64,000 nt of DNA from Rhizobiales bacterium Ga0077545 (GTDB lineage Bacteria > Pseudomonadota > Alphaproteobacteria > Rhizobiales > Methylopilaceae). Shown here in pieces: positions 47,830 through 55,599 of the stretch. Position numbers and translations under genes: made by a program. The stretch is taken from contig LNEV01000002.1 in NCBI GenBank assembly GCA_001464335.1, positions 124,001 through 188,000 on the forward strand, read 5' to 3'. Position 1 is the first letter of the stretch. Every line of letters starts with the position of its first letter. Under the pieces are notes generated by a model. The model was not told where the DNA came from and searched no databases. It was given only the letters and a program-made list of their open reading frames with translations.

Positions 47830-47858
47830 ACGGTCGTCAACTTTAGCGCGGTGTCGCC

Positions 47859-48074
47859 ATGCCCATGTATCAATTCACCGGTCCCGTTGGGGACCAACCG
47901 GATCCGATAGAACTCGCTGACGACCGAGCAGCGTGGTCTGAGGCCGTTATCTATTTCGGGCAGGTGTTGAGCGATATTGACGGGAATCTTTGGGGCACGT
48001 CGGACTTGAAGCTCGATGTACGAGAGGGTTCACGTCATGTGGCGACCATAGAGCTCCTCACTAAACGGAACTGA
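47859..48074 (+). CDS. DUF6894-family small protein
   Basis: Seventy-one residues (MYQFTGPVGDQPDPIELADDRAAWSEA, then VATIELLTKRN) matching the small DUF6894 proteins common in Rhizobiales, which have a beta-hairpin, an acidic loop and a helix. The function of the family is unknown. It is a single gene between a terminator and a leftward block. Confidence 0.7.
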   Translation: MPMYQFTGPVGDQPDPIELADDRAAWSEAVIYFGQVLSDIDGNLWGTSDLKLDVREGSRHVATIELLTKRN

Positions 48075-48109
48075 AAGGCATGGAAACGCCGCCCGCGCTC
48101 GCTGGCGTT

Positions 48110-48187
48110 CTAAACGAACGCGAGCAGCGTCATCGCAGCCGCTACACCAGCAATCGACATTAAAAGCCACTGAAGTTCGAGCTTCAT
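48110..48187 (-). CDS. 25-residue membrane peptide, copy A
   Basis: MKLELQWLLMSIAGVAAAMT followed by LLAFV: one hydrophobic helix with an N-terminal charged start. GAGAGG precedes the ATG. A second copy of the same peptide occurs at 53871-53948, with 17 of 25 residues the same by eye. The pairing supports both as real genes. The flanks (48075-48109 and 48188-48350) show nothing else. Confidence 0.6.
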   Translation of the reverse strand: MKLELQWLLMSIAGVAAAMTLLAFV

Positions 48188-48350
48188 TTGCAAGCCTCTC
48201 ATGTGGGCGGCGAGCAATCTCTCAGACCCGTAGGCCAGCCTGAGACTTTCACATCGCTCTAGTCGAAAGTCGAATCTCAAAACCGTTACTTCATTAGCAG
48301 AATCAGATGGTTAGTTTACGCGGCATTAACGATAGCGAACCCTCGGATCG

Positions 48351-48659
48351 TTAAATCTTCCCGCCGTCGATAGGCTTCAGCCGAGCTCGGCGGTCGGCGG
48401 GCGCCATGTCGGCGGGCTTTTCACGGGTCTCGTCGATGTCTTGAACGCGGGCATTGCATCGCGCTTCGTATTTCCGCGGCGGCCGGTCCCAGCGATCGCG
48501 CTGGTAAGGACAATCGGCTGACAGCCGCCAGACGACTTCCTGCAGATCGGCCTCGGGTCCGAACTTCGCGGCGAGTCGAGCAAGCCTGTACTGACCCTTG
48601 CGCGGGCACAGCGAACAGGCCAGCCGCACGCTGACATAGGGATATTCCGAGAGGCGCAT
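48351..48659 (-). CDS. Small Cys-containing conserved protein
   Basis: A 102-residue protein with LACSLCPRKGQYRLARLAAK, ADCPYQRD and EARCNARV, suggesting a zinc site built from paired cysteines. I recognise the type from alphaproteobacterial genomes and prophages without a known role. It lies 3 bases after its upstream neighbour in a three-gene leftward block that starts beside a LexA box. Confidence 0.65.
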   Translation of the reverse strand: MRLSEYPYVSVRLACSLCPRKGQYRLARLAAKFGPEADLQEVVWRLSADCPYQRDRWDRPPRKYEARCNARVQDIDETREKPADMAPADRRARLKPIDGGKI

Positions 48660-48662
48660 CGC

Positions 48663-48914
48663 TCAGGGCTGTCTGAGGTAATCAGGGACTTCCGGGGAAA
48701 TGTTGATCGACACCCGTCTTGATCCACATTTCGAACAGCGCATCTTTGGAACCAGATCGTCGTGCATCGATCCATGATCACGGCCAAGCATCTTGGCGAG
48801 CGCCTCTAGATCGATTTCCGCGTAGTGACCGCAACCCGTTGGAGGTTGTTCGCAATAAGCCCTCATCATTACGCGGTTGTCCAACAGAGCGCCGATCGTG
48901 TTAAGCCCCATCAC
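48663..48914 (-). CDS. Zinc-ribbon small protein
   Basis: An 83-residue protein beginning LNTIGALLDNRVMMRAYCEQ and ending with a zinc knuckle, MRCSKCGSRRVSINISPE; with CEQPPTGCGHY it has four likely metal cysteines. The family recurs in Rhizobiales. The start overlaps the upstream gene by 4 bases. Possible DNA or RNA contact; no known role. Confidence 0.68.
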   Translation of the reverse strand: MMGLNTIGALLDNRVMMRAYCEQPPTGCGHYAEIDLEALAKMLGRDHGSMHDDLVPKMRCSKCGSRRVSINISPEVPDYLRQP

Positions 48915-49132
48915 TCGTCGCCTGGAATGTTCCCATGCTTCGCGAGGATGCGCGGCTCTCCAATGTCATCGTCCTGGACTTCCACCGCATAGGCCACGAC
49001 GCCAAGGAATCGGTCGGCGATGCGCTGGGCCGTGGCGAGCGCGCCAGCCTCGGTCTTTTCCTGCTTCGGTGTGGCTTGAACGACCTTGCGGCCCCTCTGC
49101 TCGAAGGGTTGAACGATGAAATGCGTTGCCAT
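48911..49132 (-). CDS. Small conserved protein (QPFE family), second copy
   Basis: Seventy-three residues (THFIVQPFEQRGRKVVQATP, GEPRILAKHGNIPGDE), related to the gene at 14092-14358 in the phage immunity region. ATG 49132 has GGAG upstream; the longer frame is not used. It begins 15 bases from a LexA box and is divergent from the gene at 49189, so it may be SOS-controlled. It is coupled by a 4-base overlap to the zinc-ribbon gene. Confidence 0.65.
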   Translation of the reverse strand: MATHFIVQPFEQRGRKVVQATPKQEKTEAGALATAQRIADRFLGVVAYAVEVQDDDIGEPRILAKHGNIPGDE

Positions 49133-49146
49133 GGACTCCTCCAAAT

Positions 49147-49161
49147 GTTCCCGATATGTTC
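49147..49161. promoter_or_regulatory. LexA (SOS) box of the alphaproteobacterial type
   Basis: GTTC, seven bases, GTTC: an exact match to the alphaproteobacterial SOS consensus. It lies between the divergent starts at 49132 and 49189 and could control both. Confidence 0.75.
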
Positions 49162-49188
49162 TCAATCTGGGTTGAGGAGTCAACAGCC

Positions 49189-49473
49189 ATGAATCCGATG
49201 ATCGAGGAGCGAAAATTTGCGAGCGTGGACGGCGTCTACGTCGAGATGAGCGACTTTGCAGCGCGTTGGCCGGACCGGACGCCTGAGCGTACTTGGACCA
49301 GCTGCTGCGCCTTCATCCGGGATGCCCAGTCGACCGACATAAAGAGCCGCATCACCAGCCGCTTCGTGGACGTCGTGCCCAGCGTAAAGCCAAACGGCGT
49401 GTGGCTCATGGCGGGGCATCATTGGCTTGAGATGGCGCTGAAGGAATTGGAATCCGCCAATCTCGTTGCGTAG
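49189..49473 (+). CDS. Small protein under a LexA box, unknown function
   Basis: A 94-residue protein (KFASVDGVYVEMSDFAARWP, RTWTSCCAFIRDAQSTDIKS, GVWLMAGHHWLEMALKELES). It has a mixed alpha/beta pattern and a Cys pair, with no recognised family. ATG 49189 follows GAGGAG. The upstream LexA box, 28 bases before the start, predicts induction by DNA damage. SRAP and Ku genes lie downstream, so a repair-related role is possible. Confidence 0.6.
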   Translation: MNPMIEERKFASVDGVYVEMSDFAARWPDRTPERTWTSCCAFIRDAQSTDIKSRITSRFVDVVPSVKPNGVWLMAGHHWLEMALKELESANLVA

Positions 49474-49609
49474 ACGCCCGGCGGGCTATCGAGACGCGAG
49501 GGCCCAGCGAGAGTGCCCCCGCGGAAATCTTTCTGGCGTGTGTAGCGCCGTGGCTACATCTTATCGTCGAATCTGCGGGTATTTATGGTCCCATTCTTGG
49601 GGAGTGGTC

Positions 49610-50254
49610 ATGAAAAACCTTCTGCTGGGCGCCCTTGCGGCTTCCACTGTTCTTTGCGGCGCGGCACGCGCTGCCGACATGCCTGTGGCGGTCGGGCCGG
49701 ACGTCGCGATCGCCAGCGCGAGCGCATATGACTGGTCGGGCGCCTATATCGGTGCGCACGGCGGATACGCGTGGGGCGAAACCGATGGCGATATCCCCCT
49801 CGTGGACGACATCGAGGGCTTCGTCATCGGCGGGCAGCTGGGCTACAACTTTATGCTCGGCGAATCCTTCCTTCTTGGCTTGGAAGTCGATGGCTCGTAT
49901 TCCGACCAGAACGCCGTCGACGGCGGGTCGGATTTTGATGTGAATTATCTGGCAACGGTTCGTGGCCGCCTCGGCTTCGCCTTCGACCGTTTCCTCGTGT
50001 TCGGTACGGGTGGCGCGGCGTTTGCTGGCGCGGACTTCGTCGATTCCGATGACGTCGATTACTTCGGCTGGGTGGCTGGCGGCGGCGTTGAGTATGCGAT
50101 CACCGACAATATCAGCTTCGGCGTCGAATATTTGCACTACGAGTTCGGGGACGAAGACATCGCCGTTGGGCTCCTGACGGCGGAAAACGACCTCACGACC
50201 GATGTGGTCCGAGGCCGTCTGAACATCAAGTTTGACAGCATTCTGGGCCGTTAA
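49610..50254 (+). CDS. Outer-membrane porin family protein, third copy
   Basis: A 214-residue beta-barrel with a signal peptide (MKNLLLGALAASTVLCGAAR, cleavage after RAA), then YDWSGAYIGAHGGYAWGETD, LATVRGRLGFAFDRFLVFGT and the final IKFDSILGR. It is the same Omp25/31-like family as the genes at 5431 and 6148, but the C-terminus lacks the terminal Phe seen in those and ends in Arg. GGGGAG precedes ATG 49610. A strong terminator follows, so it is transcribed alone. 49474-49609 holds nothing else clear. Confidence 0.8.
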   Translation: MKNLLLGALAASTVLCGAARAADMPVAVGPDVAIASASAYDWSGAYIGAHGGYAWGETDGDIPLVDDIEGFVIGGQLGYNFMLGESFLLGLEVDGSYSDQNAVDGGSDFDVNYLATVRGRLGFAFDRFLVFGTGGAAFAGADFVDSDDVDYFGWVAGGGVEYAITDNISFGVEYLHYEFGDEDIAVGLLTAENDLTTDVVRGRLNIKFDSILGR

Positions 50255-50271
50255 TTCCAACACGTCTCTCT

Positions 50272-50304
50272 AAGCCCCGCCGGCTTTCCGGCGGGGCTTT
50301 TTTT
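50272..50304 (+). terminator. Rho-independent terminator after the porin
   Basis: AAGCCCCGCCGG and its complement around a CTTT loop, followed by a run of seven T. Located 17 bases after the stop. Confidence 0.9.
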
Positions 50305-50369
50305 ATGCTTTCTGCAGCCTGCAATGTCGATTTTGAGAGCCATGACAAGCCGGGTAGGCTCATCCGACG

Positions 50370-51014
50370 ATGTGCAATCTCTACAGCCTGACCAAAGGCC
50401 AAAAGGCCATTCTCGATCTCTCGCGGGCGATGTGGGACCGGCTCGGCAACATGCCACCGCTGCCTGGCGTCTTTCCGGACTATTCAGCGCCCATCGTGCG
50501 CAATTCGACCGAAGGCACGGAGTTGGTCATGGCGCGCTGGGGCATGCCGTCGCCGCCGGCCTTCATCAAAGGCCGAGACCCCGGCGTCACGAACATCCGC
50601 AACACGTCATCACCGCACTGGCGCCGCTGGCTCGGAGAGAACAATCGCTGCCTGGTGCCGTTCACCAGCTTCTCCGAATTCAACAAGGCCGAGGGCGGCG
50701 ACATCTGGTTCGCGTTCGATGAGAGTAGGCCGCTCGCATTCTTCGCGGGTATGCACGTTCCGCAATGGACGTCAGTTCGCAAGGTGAAGTATGGCGAGGA
50801 GACCGCCGACCTGTTTGCCTTCCTGACGACCGAGCCGAACGCGTTGGTGAAGCCGATCCATCCGAAGGCGATGCCGGTGATACTAACGACCGCGGAGGAA
50901 TGCGATGTGTGGATGCGCGGGCCGTGGAGCGAGGCAAAAGGGCTGCAACGGCCGCTGCCGGATGACGCGCTGATCATCGTGGCGCGGGGCCCGAAGGAGG
51001 ATCCGGCCGTCTAA
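50370..51014 (+). CDS. SRAP-domain protein (YedK/HMCES family)
   Basis: A 214-residue SOS-response-associated peptidase. The initiator Met is followed by the catalytic Cys2 (MCNLYSL). The other active-site positions are the Glu in [13 protein letters not shown] and the His in [12 protein letters not shown]. The protein forms a thiazolidine cross-link with abasic sites in ssDNA and shields them from breakage. All key residues are present. It lies downstream of a LexA-box gene and upstream of Ku, indicating a DNA-damage cluster, though it has no LexA box of its own. Confidence 0.9.
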   Translation: MCNLYSLTKGQKAILDLSRAMWDRLGNMPPLPGVFPDYSAPIVRNSTEGTELVMARWGMPSPPAFIKGRDPGVTNIRNTSSPHWRRWLGENNRCLVPFTSFSEFNKAEGGDIWFAFDESRPLAFFAGMHVPQWTSVRKVKYGEETADLFAFLTTEPNALVKPIHPKAMPVILTTAEECDVWMRGPWSEAKGLQRPLPDDALIIVARGPKEDPAV

Positions 51015-51017
51015 CGA

Positions 51018-51060
51018 AGAAAGCCCCCTAATGGGGGGGCTTGGAGCTAGGGGGCTTTCT
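51018..51060 (+). terminator. Long stem-loop terminator after SRAP
   Basis: AGAAAGCCCCCTA pairs with TAGGGGGCTTTCT across a G-rich loop that can form an alternative hairpin of its own. It starts 3 bases after the stop. Confidence 0.8.
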
Positions 51061-51177
51061 CGGCGCTTGAACAGCGAGCACACCATCAACCCATAATCCC
51101 GAGTTTCGGTTCCCTCGAAAGATGGAACGATTTGGTCTCGGCAGGACTCTGATTCCGACATTTCGGAGTGTGCGTTC

Positions 51178-52020
51178 ATGGCCCCGTCGAGTTCCTGGAA
51201 GGGTTACCTCAAGCTTTCCCTCGTCACCTGCGCCGTGGCCATGGCCCCGGCAATCACGACGCGGGATAAAACTCGCTTCAACATGCTGAACCGACACACG
51301 GGCAACCGCCTGAGCATGCGGATGATTGACAGCGTGACCGAAGAGATCGTCGAGCGGGACGACCAGGTCAAAGGCTACGAGCACGCAAAGGGTCAGTACA
51401 CGCAGGTCGAAGAAGAGGATTTTGACGCGATCGCGCTCGAGTCCAAACACACGATCGAGATGACCGAGTTCGTCGATGAGGACGATCTCGATACGCTGTA
51501 TCTTGGCGACAGCCATTATCTCATGCCGGACGATGAAGTGGCGATCGAAGCGTTTGCTGTTATTCGCGAAGCGATGCGCTCCACGAAGGTGGCCGGCGTC
51601 GCGCGTGTGACGGTCAACAAGCGCGAGCGGTGGGTGGCTGTTCGGCCTCGTGGCAAGGGCATCCTACTGACCACGATGCGTTACCCCTATGAGGTCCGCG
51701 ACGAGCGCCAGGTCTTCGACCGGATTGGCGACGAAAAGCCAGATGCCAAGGCTGTGGAGGCGATGGAAGAGATCATCGACCAGATGTCCGGACACTGGGA
51801 CACCAGTTGGTTCAATGACCGGTATGAGCAGGCTCTCGGAAAGGTCCTGAAGGCCAAGCAATCCGGCAAGACGATCAAGGCCGCAGCGCCCGAGAAGGCC
51901 AAGGGTGAGAGCAACGTGGTCAACCTGATGGACACGCTGCGCAAGGCGATCGAAGCCGAGAAGCGCTCGAAGCCGGCGGCCAAGAAGAAGCCGTCCCGTT
52001 CCAAGAGAACGGCGGCGTAA
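51178..52020 (+). CDS. ku: Ku protein, non-homologous end joining
   Basis: A 280-residue Ku homodimer subunit. The beta-barrel core starts WKGYLKLSLVTCAVAMAPAI and contains ERDDQVKGYEHAKGQYTQVE and DTLYLGDSHYLMPDDE. The C-terminal Lys/Ala tail (KPAAKKKPSRSKRTAA) is typical of bacterial Ku and helps DNA binding. It rings double-strand DNA ends and recruits LigD; no ligD is seen here. The gene following 3 bases later (TM/DUF3606) may be co-transcribed. Confidence 0.92.
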   Translation: MAPSSSWKGYLKLSLVTCAVAMAPAITTRDKTRFNMLNRHTGNRLSMRMIDSVTEEIVERDDQVKGYEHAKGQYTQVEEEDFDAIALESKHTIEMTEFVDEDDLDTLYLGDSHYLMPDDEVAIEAFAVIREAMRSTKVAGVARVTVNKRERWVAVRPRGKGILLTTMRYPYEVRDERQVFDRIGDEKPDAKAVEAMEEIIDQMSGHWDTSWFNDRYEQALGKVLKAKQSGKTIKAAAPEKAKGESNVVNLMDTLRKAIEAEKRSKPAAKKKPSRSKRTAA

Positions 52021-52118
52021 CTATGGACGTCGTGACGGTCGTGATTGTCTCGTTTGGCATCGCGATCATCAGCGTGGGCTCGCTTTGGTATGTTCTGAAA
52101 GGGACCGAGGAGATTGAG

Positions 52119-52298
52119 ATGGCAGACGACAAAAGCAAGGTTGGCGAACAGGACCGCAGCCGAGTTTCCGCAGAGGAAGATTACGAGGTCCAGTACGTCG
52201 CCAAGGAAGCGGGCATCTCGGTCGAAATGGCGCGCGAACTGATCAAGCAGTACGGACCTGACCGGCATAAGGTCATGGAAGCGGCCAAGCGCAGCTAA
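52119..52298 (+). CDS. DUF3606-family small protein (possibly with N-terminal membrane extension from 52023)
   Basis: A 59-residue DUF3606 protein (RVSAEEDYEVQYVAKEAGIS, ELIKQYGPDRHKVMEAAKRS). ATG 52119 has GAGGAG and gives the usual family size. The frame is open back to ATG 52023, 3 bases after the Ku stop, and this 32-residue extension encodes a convincing membrane helix (VVTVVIVSFGIAIISVGSLW). Either a separate short protein or a membrane-tethered DUF3606 is possible. DUF3606 genes are common among Rhizobiales stress genes. Confidence 0.75.
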   Translation: MADDKSKVGEQDRSRVSAEEDYEVQYVAKEAGISVEMARELIKQYGPDRHKVMEAAKRS

Positions 52299-52356
52299 AG
52301 CGCCCGAGCACAGCACCATCCCGGCATCCGGCTCGACTAACTGACGTAGAGATGTT

Positions 52357-52388
52357 GTGGCATTCCGGTCCGCGAACCGGAATGCCAC
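52357..52388. terminator. Perfect 13-bp inverted repeat between convergent genes
   Basis: GTGGCATTCCGGT and its exact complement are separated by 6 bases. It lies between the DUF3606 gene and the convergent PRC-barrel gene, so it is likely a bidirectional terminator despite a weak T-run. Confidence 0.65.
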
Positions 52389-52397
52389 GTTGGCGTT

Positions 52398-53024
52398 TTA
52401 CTGAGACTCGAATTTCGGCGCGTCCTGGAGATCGTCCCGTGTCGTGTTCAACACAAGCTTATGCTCGAATGTGCTGTCAGAAGAACTCGCTTCCGCAGCG
52501 GCCCGGTCCGAAGTGGCAGCGGGACTCGAATCCGCGGGCTGGTTCGGCAATCCAGCGGACGGGTTCGTACCATACGTTCCCTGTCCGGTGGTCTCGGCAG
52601 CGTTCGGGTTTTTCATGCTGCTCGCCGGCGCCTCGTCGGTTGCACTACGTCCAGCCGCGTCGGTCGCCGGGCGGTTCGCGCCCGCTGCTGTCATCTGATC
52701 GTCGGCGGGCTCAAAGCGCAACGCCGTGTAAGGCACCGCCACTTCGCTTACGCCGATGCCGAGAAAGCCACCGACATCAATGACGACGGCCGCAATCTGC
52801 CCATTCTGGCCGATCAGCACATCACCGACGTCGCCGATGGCCTCATTCTGGACGTTGTAAACGGTTTGTCCCATGAGATCGGAGCCCCGAAACTGTGCTT
52901 CGGAGATTTTCTGTACGTATTCAATTTTGTCCGATTGCGCCGCTGCGGGCTGGTTCGTTTGCGCGAGAGCCGCGGGTGTGAAAAGGGCGCAGGCAAGAAG
53001 CCCGGCCGACAGATGCTTTAGCAT
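52398..53024 (-). CDS. Exported PRC-barrel domain protein
   Basis: A 208-residue protein. The signal peptide is MLKHLSAGLLACALFTPAAL, cleaved near ALAQ. Residues about 40-110 form a PRC-barrel (FRGSDLMGQTVYNVQNEAIG, AAVVIDVGGFLGIGVSEVAV), then a long Ala/Ser/Pro disordered region, with a C-terminal ELVLNTTRDDL-like end. ATG 53024 has CAGGAGCG; the longer frame is not used. An EcfG-like promoter lies upstream. Periplasmic PRC-barrel proteins occur in general-stress regulons of Rhizobiales. Confidence 0.82.
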   Translation of the reverse strand: MLKHLSAGLLACALFTPAALAQTNQPAAAQSDKIEYVQKISEAQFRGSDLMGQTVYNVQNEAIGDVGDVLIGQNGQIAAVVIDVGGFLGIGVSEVAVPYTALRFEPADDQMTAAGANRPATDAAGRSATDEAPASSMKNPNAAETTGQGTYGTNPSAGLPNQPADSSPAATSDRAAAEASSSDSTFEHKLVLNTTRDDLQDAPKFESQ

Positions 53025-53078
53025 GGGTCGCTCCTGTTTTTTCGGTAAAGGGATCGTGGGCTCTTGGTCCCAATGGGG

Positions 53079-53103
53079 AACAACTCGCGCCCCCGTATGT
53101 TCC
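53079..53103 (-). promoter_or_regulatory. EcfG-like promoter of the PRC-barrel gene
   Basis: On the minus strand, GGAAC (53103-53099), 16 bases, TGTT (53082-53079). It matches the general-stress sigma factor pattern GGAAC-N16-17-CGTT with one change, about 55 bases before the start codon. Confidence 0.55.
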
Positions 53104-53179
53104 GAAAAAAGCCTCATTTAAGATGAGACAAGCCACACGACCTCCCCAATCGGAGTTCCGAGCGTGCACATTTGGCGGC

Positions 53180-53362
53180 CTAGTCCCCGGGAGGCCGGCC
53201 AGTCCTTCGGCTCTGCCTGACGACACGGCGCGCGAGCGCAGGGTTGCGAATAATCCGGTCTGGATACGCGACGGCCAATTCGCTTCTTAATGCCGCCCGG
53301 ATTCTATTTCGCTCCTCCTCAGAGAGTTTGTAGGGAGGCTCGTCACTTTCGTCCTTCGCCAT
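53180..53362 (-). CDS. Small basic hypothetical protein
   Basis: Sixty residues, helical and rich in Arg (LSEEERNRIRAALRSELAVA, ARRVVRQSRRTGRPPGD). It overlaps the next upstream gene by 20 bases. No domain recognised; possible nucleic-acid binding from composition only. Confidence 0.5.
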   Translation of the reverse strand: MAKDESDEPPYKLSEEERNRIRAALRSELAVAYPDRIIRNPALARRVVRQSRRTGRPPGD

Positions 53363-53597
53363 CAGAACGACTCCGTGTCAATACTTTCTCTTTGTCGGCC
53401 CGAATAACGCCGCCGTCTGGGTCAAACGAACATGGCGGGATAGAGGGGATGACCGTAATCTCTGGCTCGGTCTCGGCGAGCGCCTGATAGAAATGCGCAA
53501 GCCCATCGAAGAGGCGCCGATGTTGGGCGCTGATGTTCTTGCTCGCAATTTCGGCGCAGCGCTTGGCCTCGTCAGCCAAATCCGACTTGTTTGTCAT
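53343..53597 (-). CDS. Small hypothetical protein
   Basis: An 84-residue protein beginning MTNKSDLADEAKRCAEIASK and containing ISAQHRRLFDGLAHFYQALA. ATG 53597 has GGGAGG upstream; the longer frame to 53696 is not used. The Ala/Glu helix followed by a beta segment suggests a small soluble protein. No family recognised. Confidence 0.58.
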   Translation of the reverse strand: MTNKSDLADEAKRCAEIASKNISAQHRRLFDGLAHFYQALAETEPEITVIPSIPPCSFDPDGGVIRADKEKVLTRSRSDGEGRK

Positions 53598-53737
53598 AAC
53601 GACCTCCCACGATGGGAGCACGCAAAAGGTACTCTCAAAAGGCCACAGGAAGTATGTGCTGCAACAAACGCCGGCAAAATCACCTATGTTAGACATTCGG
53701 GAAATTGAACGGGCGAGCGAAAAGCAGAACTTTCGGT

Positions 53738-53762
53738 GGAACCGAAGTTCGCACCGAGAGTT
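53738..53762 (+). promoter_or_regulatory. Possible EcfG-like promoter of a small membrane peptide
   Basis: GGAAC (53738), 16 bases, AGTT (53759): one base off the general-stress consensus. It lies 34 bases before the ATG at 53797. Confidence 0.4.
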
Positions 53763-53796
53763 AAGGGAAACGCCATCTCGGCGCTGGCTATAGCCA

Positions 53797-53874
53797 ATGC
53801 GTAAGGATGTGTACTTTGTGCTGCTTGTCGTAACGCTTAGCGTTGCAGCCTACTTTATCGGTCGGGAAATTTAG
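53797..53874 (+). CDS. 25-residue membrane peptide, unrelated to the pair
   Basis: A short frame, MRKDVYFVLLVVTLSVAAYF then IGREI, with basic N-terminus, one helix and charged end. It ends in a 4-base convergent overlap with copy B of the paired peptide. An EcfG-like promoter lies upstream but the ribosome site is weak. Confidence 0.35.
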   Translation: MRKDVYFVLLVVTLSVAAYFIGREI

Positions 53875-53948
53875 ACGAACGCTAGCAGCATCATAACGAC
53901 TGCTATCCCTGCGATCGATCCGAAAAGCCATTGGAGTTCGAGCTTCAT
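53871..53948 (-). CDS. 25-residue membrane peptide, copy B
   Basis: MKLELQWLFGSIAGIAVVMM followed by LLAFV, the partner of the peptide at 48110-48187. A strong AGGAGG lies 8 bases before the ATG. One hydrophobic helix, likely in the inner membrane. Conservation of length, ends and the MKLELQWL start points to a functional micro-protein family. Confidence 0.62.
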   Translation of the reverse strand: MKLELQWLFGSIAGIAVVMMLLAFV

Positions 53949-54140
53949 CGCGCGATCCTCCTGGTTGGGGCAAGAGCGCGAGTGTCTCCCAGTCGGCAGG
54001 GCCCGCTTCAGTGCCCACCGATGGAACAAAGTTTAAAAGCATAACCCCGCCCCGACCTTAACATATGTTGCTGCGCACGGTAACGGACCCGTGAACGCCG
54101 TCCAATCGTTGGAGTTGTGTTCGCAACCAACCCCTTCACT

Positions 54141-54314
54141 TTAATGAACTTCTTCGTCTCCGATGTTGCGTTTTACGGCGTCGGTCTGAGCCTCTCTTTC
54201 GGCGCGTGTAAGTCGCCGCTTGCGATTGATCCAGATACCAATTGCCAAAGCTATTCCAAGAATGATGGTGCCAGCGTGGATTAGGGTCCAAGGGATAGCG
54301 CCTGCGTCTTCCAT
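54141..54314 (-). CDS. Small membrane protein
   Basis: A 57-residue protein with one membrane helix (PWTLIHAGTIILGIALAIGI) and a basic, charged tail (NRKRRLTRAEREAQTDAVKR). ATG 54314 follows AGGAGGAG. It is divergent from the ferritin-like gene. The topology is N-out, C-in by the positive-inside rule. Function unknown. 53949-54140 shows nothing else. Confidence 0.6.
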   Translation of the reverse strand: MEDAGAIPWTLIHAGTIILGIALAIGIWINRKRRLTRAEREAQTDAVKRNIGDEEVH

Positions 54315-54383
54315 GAAGCTCCTCCTATATCGAGGTAGAATCGGGCGGGGCGCGATCTGTTCCATCTGCCCACCACGAGGGGC

Positions 54384-54408
54384 GGAACGAGTTCACCAGC
54401 GGGCCGTT
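54384..54408 (+). promoter_or_regulatory. EcfG promoter of the ferritin-like gene
   Basis: GGAAC (54384-54388), exactly 16 bases, CGTT (54405-54408): a full match to the alphaproteobacterial general-stress promoter. It lies 34 bases before the ATG at 54443. Confidence 0.75.
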
Positions 54409-54442
54409 AAGCGAAAGCTCGGGGGCCAGCAGGAGAATTCCA

Positions 54443-54955
54443 ATGGCTCACAACGAAACGCTCGAAATATATCTCGTTGGTCTTCGCAACGCGCACGCGC
54501 TGGAAAAGGAAGCGGTGTCGATCATGAGTCGTCAGGTCGAACGGCTCGAAAGCTATCCTGACATTCTCAAGCGACTGCAGGAGCATATTCGCGAGACCGA
54601 AACGCAGCAGCAACGGCTGAAAGACATCTTGGCCCGGTTCGACGAAGATACATCCTCGATCAAGGATTTGGGAGGCAAGCTGATGGGAAGCCTCGCCGCC
54701 CTTGGGCATAGCGTTGCTGGCGATGAGATCCTCAAAAACACCTTCGCGAACTACGCTTTCGAAAATTACGAAATCGCATCTTACAAGTCGCTCATCACGT
54801 TGTCTGACGCACTGGGCAATACGGCGGACACGAAACTTCTTGAGCAGACCTTGGGCGAGGAAATCGCCATGGCGAGTTGGATCGAAGACCACGTCGAGGC
54901 GACGACTCTGAAATTCGTCAAGCTTAGGCAGGCCGGAGAGCAGGCAAAGGTGTGA
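54443..54955 (+). CDS. DUF892 (YciE/F-like) ferritin-like protein
   Basis: A 170-residue four-helix protein of the DUF892 ferritin-like group. LRNAHALEKEAVSIMSRQVE, RLQEHIRETETQQQRLKDIL, FANYAFENYEIASYKSLITL and EEIAMASWIEDHVEATTL carry the metal-type Glu/His positions. Such proteins are induced by stress and may store or oxidise iron. It is transcribed from an EcfG promoter with the DUF2934 gene 4 bases downstream. AGGAG precedes the start. Confidence 0.85.
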   Translation: MAHNETLEIYLVGLRNAHALEKEAVSIMSRQVERLESYPDILKRLQEHIRETETQQQRLKDILARFDEDTSSIKDLGGKLMGSLAALGHSVAGDEILKNTFANYAFENYEIASYKSLITLSDALGNTADTKLLEQTLGEEIAMASWIEDHVEATTLKFVKLRQAGEQAKV

Positions 54956-54959
54956 TGCC

Positions 54960-55400
54960 ATGCCGCTTGATCGCGACGAATACATACGTCTCAGGGCCTA
55001 CGACCTCTGGAACCAGCAGGGACAGCCTGCTGGTCACGAAAAAGAACATTGGAGCCAGGCGTCGGCGGAGTTCGATGCCCGCCCGAGGCTTTGGCGCCTG
55101 AAGCCCGTCGCCGAACTTAACGATGATCGTTGGCTCGGCGGTCCGGTTTGGAAAGAGGTGATTGTCAGCGCAACGACTTCGGGCCAGGCCAGATATCTTG
55201 CTTCTCAATGGGAGGCGGCACGCCTTGGACATCATCCAACCGAGGATACGGCCGGCAACACCGCAATGAGCTATTCGAGTGCCTTGGCAGATCCCGTCCT
55301 GTACGTAATGGAGGAGGTTGAAGGAGATGCGTCTGAAGATCTCGGAGTCGTGGGTGAGCCGCAAATAGAACGGTGGCCTCCAGGCAAGGGGATGGATTGA
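54960..55400 (+). CDS. DUF2934-containing protein
   Basis: A 146-residue protein. The N-terminal 45 residues (YIRLRAYDLWNQQGQPAGHE, KEHWSQASAEFD) are DUF2934. The remainder has VIVSATTSGQARYLASQWEA and an acidic tail, probably a separate small domain. DUF2934 proteins are common in Rhizobiales, often near DUF892, DUF3606 and similar stress genes. Co-transcribed with the ferritin-like gene. Function unknown. Confidence 0.75.
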   Translation: MPLDRDEYIRLRAYDLWNQQGQPAGHEKEHWSQASAEFDARPRLWRLKPVAELNDDRWLGGPVWKEVIVSATTSGQARYLASQWEAARLGHHPTEDTAGNTAMSYSSALADPVLYVMEEVEGDASEDLGVVGEPQIERWPPGKGMD

Positions 55401-55599
55401 ATGCCAGATGACCGAGGTCGGGAAAAGGCTCGCGTCGATTAGCTGCGTGTGGGCCTTGATCGAGCCCAAAGTTTCTATGGAGATCCGGCTGCGGCGACGC
55501 GGAACCGACGAAGAGCGGCCGGAACTCCCATAGCGCCGGCAAGAACAGGAAAGAAAGTGGCAATGTATAACTGAGGCGTTCGATGGTTCGGATTTCTGC

